DNA from: Synergistaceae bacterium UBA1358
GTDB lineage: Bacteria > Synergistota > Synergistia > Synergistales > Synergistaceae
Assembly: GCA_002306075.1 (NCBI GenBank)
Contig: DBRW01000005.1
Coordinates: 537 to 19,995 of the forward strand
Reading direction: 5' to 3'
DNA: 19,459 nucleotides
The notes below the pieces were generated by a model. It had not been told where the DNA came from, did no database searches, and was given only the letters and a program-made list of their open reading frames with translations. Below, in pieces: positions 16,193-19,459 of the stretch (positions within the stretch are counted from its first letter, which is position 1; each line of letters opens with the position of its first letter). The position numbers and the translations under genes were made by a program.

Positions 16193-17512
16193 ATGGAAGA
16201 TTCACAGGAATTGATCTATTGGTTTATATGGTGGGGATGGTGGATACTGCAATTTATTTTGTACTCACTCCTCGCTCTTCTGATGGCCGACGGTATATAC
16301 CAGATCGTTGTAAGCATAAGAGGATTCTGGAATCAGAAGGAGATGCCGCGTGCAAAGCGTTATCGCAGATTCATAGTGCTGATACCGGCACATAACGAAG
16401 CACAGGTGATATCGCCGCTGCTCAGGAGCCTTGCCGAACAGAATTACCCAAAAAACTGCTACACAGTCTATGTCTCGTGCGACAACTGCCAGGACAACAC
16501 CGCCGATCTTGCCCGCTCCAACGGTGCTGTCGCACTTGAGCGGTTCGACAAGGAGCATAACGGCAAGACCTGGAACGTAAGGTGGGCACTTACACAGCTG
16601 CCGATGGAAAAGGCGGATGCCCTTGCGATGTTTGACGCCGACAACCTCGTGGATGTCAACTTTCTTATGAACATGAACAATTACATGGAGCAGCACCCTG
16701 AGGCAGAAGCGATACAGGGAGTGCTCGACGTTAAAAACCCTGACGACAACTGGCTTACCAGGTCTTATGCACTGGCTTACTGGTTCTCGAACAGATTCTG
16801 GCAGCTTGCCAGGGGACTGTGGGGCCTTTCATGCACTCTGGGCGGGACGGGGCTTGTGATAAGAGCCGCGACACTCGAGAGGATAGGGTGGAACCTTGAA
16901 AGCCTGACCGAGGACCTTGAGATGTCAACAAGGCTCATCCTGTCGGGAAGCAGGGTCCACTGGAACGACGCAGCGATTATATATGACGAAAAGCCGCAGA
17001 GCATGGCAGTGTCAAAAAGGCAGCGCACGAGATGGATGCAGGGACATTACTGGGTTTTCTGGCACTACGGGATGGATGCGCTCAGGTCTTTCTTCGTCAC
17101 CAGAAAGCTTCAATACCTGGATCTCTTCCTCTATCTGCTGGCACCTGCCAAATCATGCCTCGGAATAATAATCATGATCGCAGGAATGGCCTACACCCTG
17201 ATAAACAACATGGTCCTCTTCCCCACGGTGTCCGACAGCACGCCTCAGACAATGGTGGACTGGGTGCTGTTTTTCGGGCTCCCGATATTTTTCATCATCG
17301 CCTTCTGCCTGATATGTGTGATAGTGGGTCCGTCGATGCATGAGAAAAAATTCACGCTGAGATATGTAAAGGACACATTTGCCTACTTCTGGTTCGGGCT
17401 GACCTGGATACCAATCATTTTTAAGGCGGCGTTCCTTGCAAAGGACCAGGGTACATGGATAAAAACCGAACATACCAGGGGACTCTCGCTTGAGGATGTC
17501 GCCAGGAAATAA
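16193..17512 (+). CDS. Membrane GT2 glycosyltransferase, processive polysaccharide-synthase type
   Basis: This 439-residue enzyme has one N-terminal membrane segment (about 14-32), a GT-A catalytic domain (58-285), and C-terminal hydrophobic helices (about 305-345, 355-380, 396-414). It resembles cellulose/poly-GlcNAc-synthase-like GT2 proteins that add sugars from nucleotide sugars at the inner membrane. Motifs: IPAHNEAQVISPLL (64-77), CDNCQDNTA, the metal-binding DAD (148-150), TED carrying the general base (239-241), and QRTRW (277-281), the Q-x-x-R-W signature of processive enzymes. Sugar and product are unknown. An upstream GTG at 16094 keeps the frame open but overlaps the previous gene. 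AGGAGGA (16177-16183) favours the ATG at 16193 (10-bp spacing). Its place directly after two phosphoglycerol transferases suggests it builds or extends the glycan they decorate. Confidence 0.88.
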   Translation: MEDSQELIYWFIWWGWWILQFILYSLLALLMADGIYQIVVSIRGFWNQKEMPRAKRYRRFIVLIPAHNEAQVISPLLRSLAEQNYPKNCYTVYVSCDNCQDNTADLARSNGAVALERFDKEHNGKTWNVRWALTQLPMEKADALAMFDADNLVDVNFLMNMNNYMEQHPEAEAIQGVLDVKNPDDNWLTRSYALAYWFSNRFWQLARGLWGLSCTLGGTGLVIRAATLERIGWNLESLTEDLEMSTRLILSGSRVHWNDAAIIYDEKPQSMAVSKRQRTRWMQGHYWVFWHYGMDALRSFFVTRKLQYLDLFLYLLAPAKSCLGIIIMIAGMAYTLINNMVLFPTVSDSTPQTMVDWVLFFGLPIFFIIAFCLICVIVGPSMHEKKFTLRYVKDTFAYFWFGLTWIPIIFKAAFLAKDQGTWIKTEHTRGLSLEDVARK

Positions 17513-17554
17513 CAGCTCCGATGATCAAAAATATGTAATAAGGGGGGCGCCCGG

Positions 17555-18841
17555 ATAAAGACTCAGTTTGAGCTCTTAACAGTCAGACGGTTCCTGCCGC
17601 TTTTTCTTACGCAGTTTTTCGGTGCATTCAACGACAATCTGTTCAAGAATGCACTGGTGATACTTATCACGTTCAGGCTGGCAGAAGAATACGGCCTGAA
17701 CGCACAGGTGTTGATCACAACTATCGCAGGCCTCTTTATCCTCCCTTTTTTCCTGTTCTCATCCACGGCGGGACAGCTGGCAGACAAGTATGAAAAATCA
17801 TTCCTCATAAAGATCATCAAATTCGTTGAGATAGTTCTCATGGTGATGACAGCCGTCGCTTTCACATTTTTGAATCTGTGGGGGCTGGTGGCGCTTCTGT
17901 TCCTGATGGGAGCGCAGTCGGCATTTTTCGGTCCTCTGAAATTCAGCATACTTCCGCAGCACCTAAGTGAAAATGAACTTGTGGCGGGCAACGGACTGGT
18001 GAGTGCGGGCACCTATATCGCGATCCTGACCGGGACTCTCTGCGGCGGACTTCTTATACTTCGTCCCGAGGGAAGGGCACTGATCTCCGCGGGAGTGGTG
18101 TGTGTCGCCGCAGCCGGCTTTGCTGCGAGCCTTTTCATCCCGAAGGCCGAACCGTCGGCATCATGCATGAAGATAGACTGGAATCCCCTAAGATCGACAA
18201 TTGGGATAATATCCCATGTAAGGCCGAATGTGACCGTGTTCAGATCCATTCTGGGCATCAGCTGGTTCTGGTTCCTTGGCTCGGTATTCCTCGCGCAGTT
18301 CCCCACATTTTCAAAGGACACCCTTGGAGGGAACGAAGAGGTGTCGACACTGTTCCTTGTCGTCTTCTCTGTTGGGGTAGGGCTCGGCTCGACGTTCTGC
18401 AACAAACTCCTGAAGGGGAAGGTCTCGGCAAAGCTGGTCCCGTTCGGATGCATCGGGATGACGGCAGCGACGCTCCTGCTCTATTTTTTCAGCCTGACGG
18501 TGCAGAAGACGGTACATCTGGCAGGAGTCACGGAGTTTATCTCAAGACCCGGTTCATGGGGGATCATATTTTCTTTTCTGATGCTTGCCGCATCGGGCGG
18601 CATATTCAGCGTGCCGATGTATGCGCTTATGCAGTCAAGAAGCTCCGATGAACACAGGGCCCGGGTCATTGCCTGCCTTAACATAACAGATTCCTTCGGG
18701 ATGGTCCTTTCTGCGGTGGTTGTCTCTGCTCTGCTGATGCTGAATATTTCCGTAATAAACATTTTCCTTATAATAGGAGTTGTAAACCTGATGATAACTC
18801 CTGTTCTGAGCAGGCTTGCGAGGGATGAAAATGGCAAATGA
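17555..18841 (+). CDS. LplT-like lysophospholipid MFS transporter with apparent ATA start
   Basis: This MFS protein (428 residues if begun at 17555) matches the LplT lysophospholipid flippase family. Conserved stretches are LPLFLTQFFGAFNDNLFKNA (14-33), the GQLADKYEK loop, and GAQSAFFGPLKFSILPQHL. LplT moves lysophospholipids inward across the cytoplasmic membrane for re-acylation. No ATG, GTG or TTG exists in frame before the GTG at 17657, and starting there would delete the whole first helix and the GAFNDN motif. The in-frame ATA at 17555, 7 bp after AGGGGGG, places the N-terminus exactly where family members begin. The next upstream in-frame stop is at 17522-17524. A non-canonical start or a start-codon mutation is therefore implied. 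It lies 42 bp after the GT2 gene and overlaps the aldolase gene by 11 bp. Confidence 0.85.
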   Translation: MKTQFELLTVRRFLPLFLTQFFGAFNDNLFKNALVILITFRLAEEYGLNAQVLITTIAGLFILPFFLFSSTAGQLADKYEKSFLIKIIKFVEIVLMVMTAVAFTFLNLWGLVALLFLMGAQSAFFGPLKFSILPQHLSENELVAGNGLVSAGTYIAILTGTLCGGLLILRPEGRALISAGVVCVAAAGFAASLFIPKAEPSASCMKIDWNPLRSTIGIISHVRPNVTVFRSILGISWFWFLGSVFLAQFPTFSKDTLGGNEEVSTLFLVVFSVGVGLGSTFCNKLLKGKVSAKLVPFGCIGMTAATLLLYFFSLTVQKTVHLAGVTEFISRPGSWGIIFSFLMLAASGGIFSVPMYALMQSRSSDEHRARVIACLNITDSFGMVLSAVVVSALLMLNISVINIFLIIGVVNLMITPVLSRLARDENGK

Positions 18842-19459
18842 AGCAGATATCCGAAAAGAGATAATAAAAACTGGGATCCTTATACTTGAAAAAGGTCTTG
18901 TGCAGGGGACCGGCGGGAATATCAGCCGCCGGACCGAAAAAGGGATCCTTATCACTCCGAGCGGGATGGATTACAGGACCCTGACTTGTGAAGATATAGT
19001 GCTGTTGGCCCCGGACGGCAAGGTCCTCGAGGGGACCAGGGTGCCGTCGATAGAGAGATCGCTGCATCTGAGGATATATAGGTCAAGGGCAGACATAAAT
19101 GCAGTAATACACACGCACTCCGTATACGCCACCGCCATTGCGGCCGCAAGACAACCCCTTTGCCCGATAACCGACAACCAGGTCGCGGTTTTCGGCGGAA
19201 CTGTTCCTGTCGCAGATTATGCTCCGATAGGGACTGAAGAGCTGGCCGAGAACACATCGCGGGCGCTCGCAGACGGTGCGGGAGTCCTGCTTTCAAACCA
19301 CGGGGCCCTCTGTGTCGGCAGGGAACTCTCCGAAGCGCTGATGCGCTGTGAGATGCTTGAGGTATTTTCAAAAATATACATCCTTGCCAAGACTGTGGGA
19401 GGAGGGGCAGCCCTCACAGACGAACAGGTAAGGTGCGAGACGGAGGACCTGAGGAAGAG
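18831..19459 (+). CDS. Class II aldolase/adducin family protein, fuculose-phosphate-aldolase-like (3' end outside window)
   Basis: The first 209 residues of a zinc-dependent class II aldolase-like protein are visible. The phosphate-binding TGGNIS (27-32) and SG (44-45), the acid/base Glu75 in PSIERSLH, and the zinc ligands His94, His96 (HTH) and His157 (NHGAL) are all in place, as in L-fuculose-1-phosphate aldolase and L-ribulose-5-phosphate 4-epimerase. The enzyme would cleave or epimerise a sugar phosphate in the cytoplasm; the exact substrate is not decidable. The ATG at 18831 follows AGGGA by 5 bp and lies inside the end of the LplT-like gene (11-bp overlap), indicating translational coupling. 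The reading frame is still open at the window edge. Confidence 0.88.
   Translation, partial: MANEADIRKEIIKTGILILEKGLVQGTGGNISRRTEKGILITPSGMDYRTLTCEDIVLLAPDGKVLEGTRVPSIERSLHLRIYRSRADINAVIHTHSVYATAIAAARQPLCPITDNQVAVFGGTVPVADYAPIGTEELAENTSRALADGAGVLLSNHGALCVGRELSEALMRCEMLEVFSKIYILAKTVGGGAALTDEQVRCETEDLRK

Noticed and set aside
1..19459. tRNA genes, CRISPR arrays, insertion sequences or phage genes
   Set aside because: No cloverleaf-like sequence, regularly spaced direct repeats, transposase motifs or phage-type genes were seen while reading both strands.

Overview
The window looks like part of a bacterial chromosome from an anaerobic, probably diderm (outer-membrane) organism. My best guess is the phylum Synergistota. 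This is inference from general character: moderate GC, heavy use of AGG/AGA arginine codons, a LivJ-type amino-acid-binding domain, a DUF1850 protein, and an LplT-like lysophospholipid transporter beside phosphoglycerol-transferase-like enzymes. No rRNA, tRNA, CRISPR array, insertion sequence or phage gene was found. The window holds 14 protein genes; the first and last are cut by its edges.

Left part (1-7216), mostly unrelated genes. An MFS_3-type exporter (partial) is followed on the same strand by a multi-pass membrane protein faintly resembling NuoH/EchB. A DUF1850 secreted protein lies tail-to-tail with it. Across a divergent AT-rich promoter region comes a degenerate prolyl-tRNA-synthetase-like protein. 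It keeps the YbaK/INS editing domain but has lost the aminoacylation motifs, and it ends in a textbook terminator. Next, behind a recognisable promoter, is a membrane-anchored protein that joins a cytoplasmic helical domain to an extracytoplasmic LivJ-like binding domain. An AMP-forming acyl-CoA synthetase follows. It converges on a GlcD-type FAD oxidoreductase (minus strand) through a perfect 16-bp bidirectional hairpin that overlaps both stop codons.

Right part (8769-19459), seven same-strand genes with gaps of 0 to 79 bp or a short overlap. They probably form one transcription unit: glgB (glucan branching enzyme), malQ (4-alpha-glucanotransferase), two tandem LtaS/MdoB-like phosphoglycerol transferases, a processive-type GT2 glycosyltransferase, an LplT-like MFS transporter, and a class II aldolase running off the window. 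Cytoplasmic alpha-glucan enzymes, a membrane polysaccharide-synthase-like enzyme, two phosphoglycerol transferases and a lysophospholipid transporter together suggest, as a hypothesis, a phosphoglycerol-decorated envelope glycan pathway. It would be analogous to osmoregulated periplasmic glucans but built from different parts.

Most noteworthy are the editing-domain ProRS relic, the TM-tethered LivJ sensor, the divergence of substrate-binding residues between the two LtaS-like paralogs, and the apparent ATA start of the LplT-like gene.
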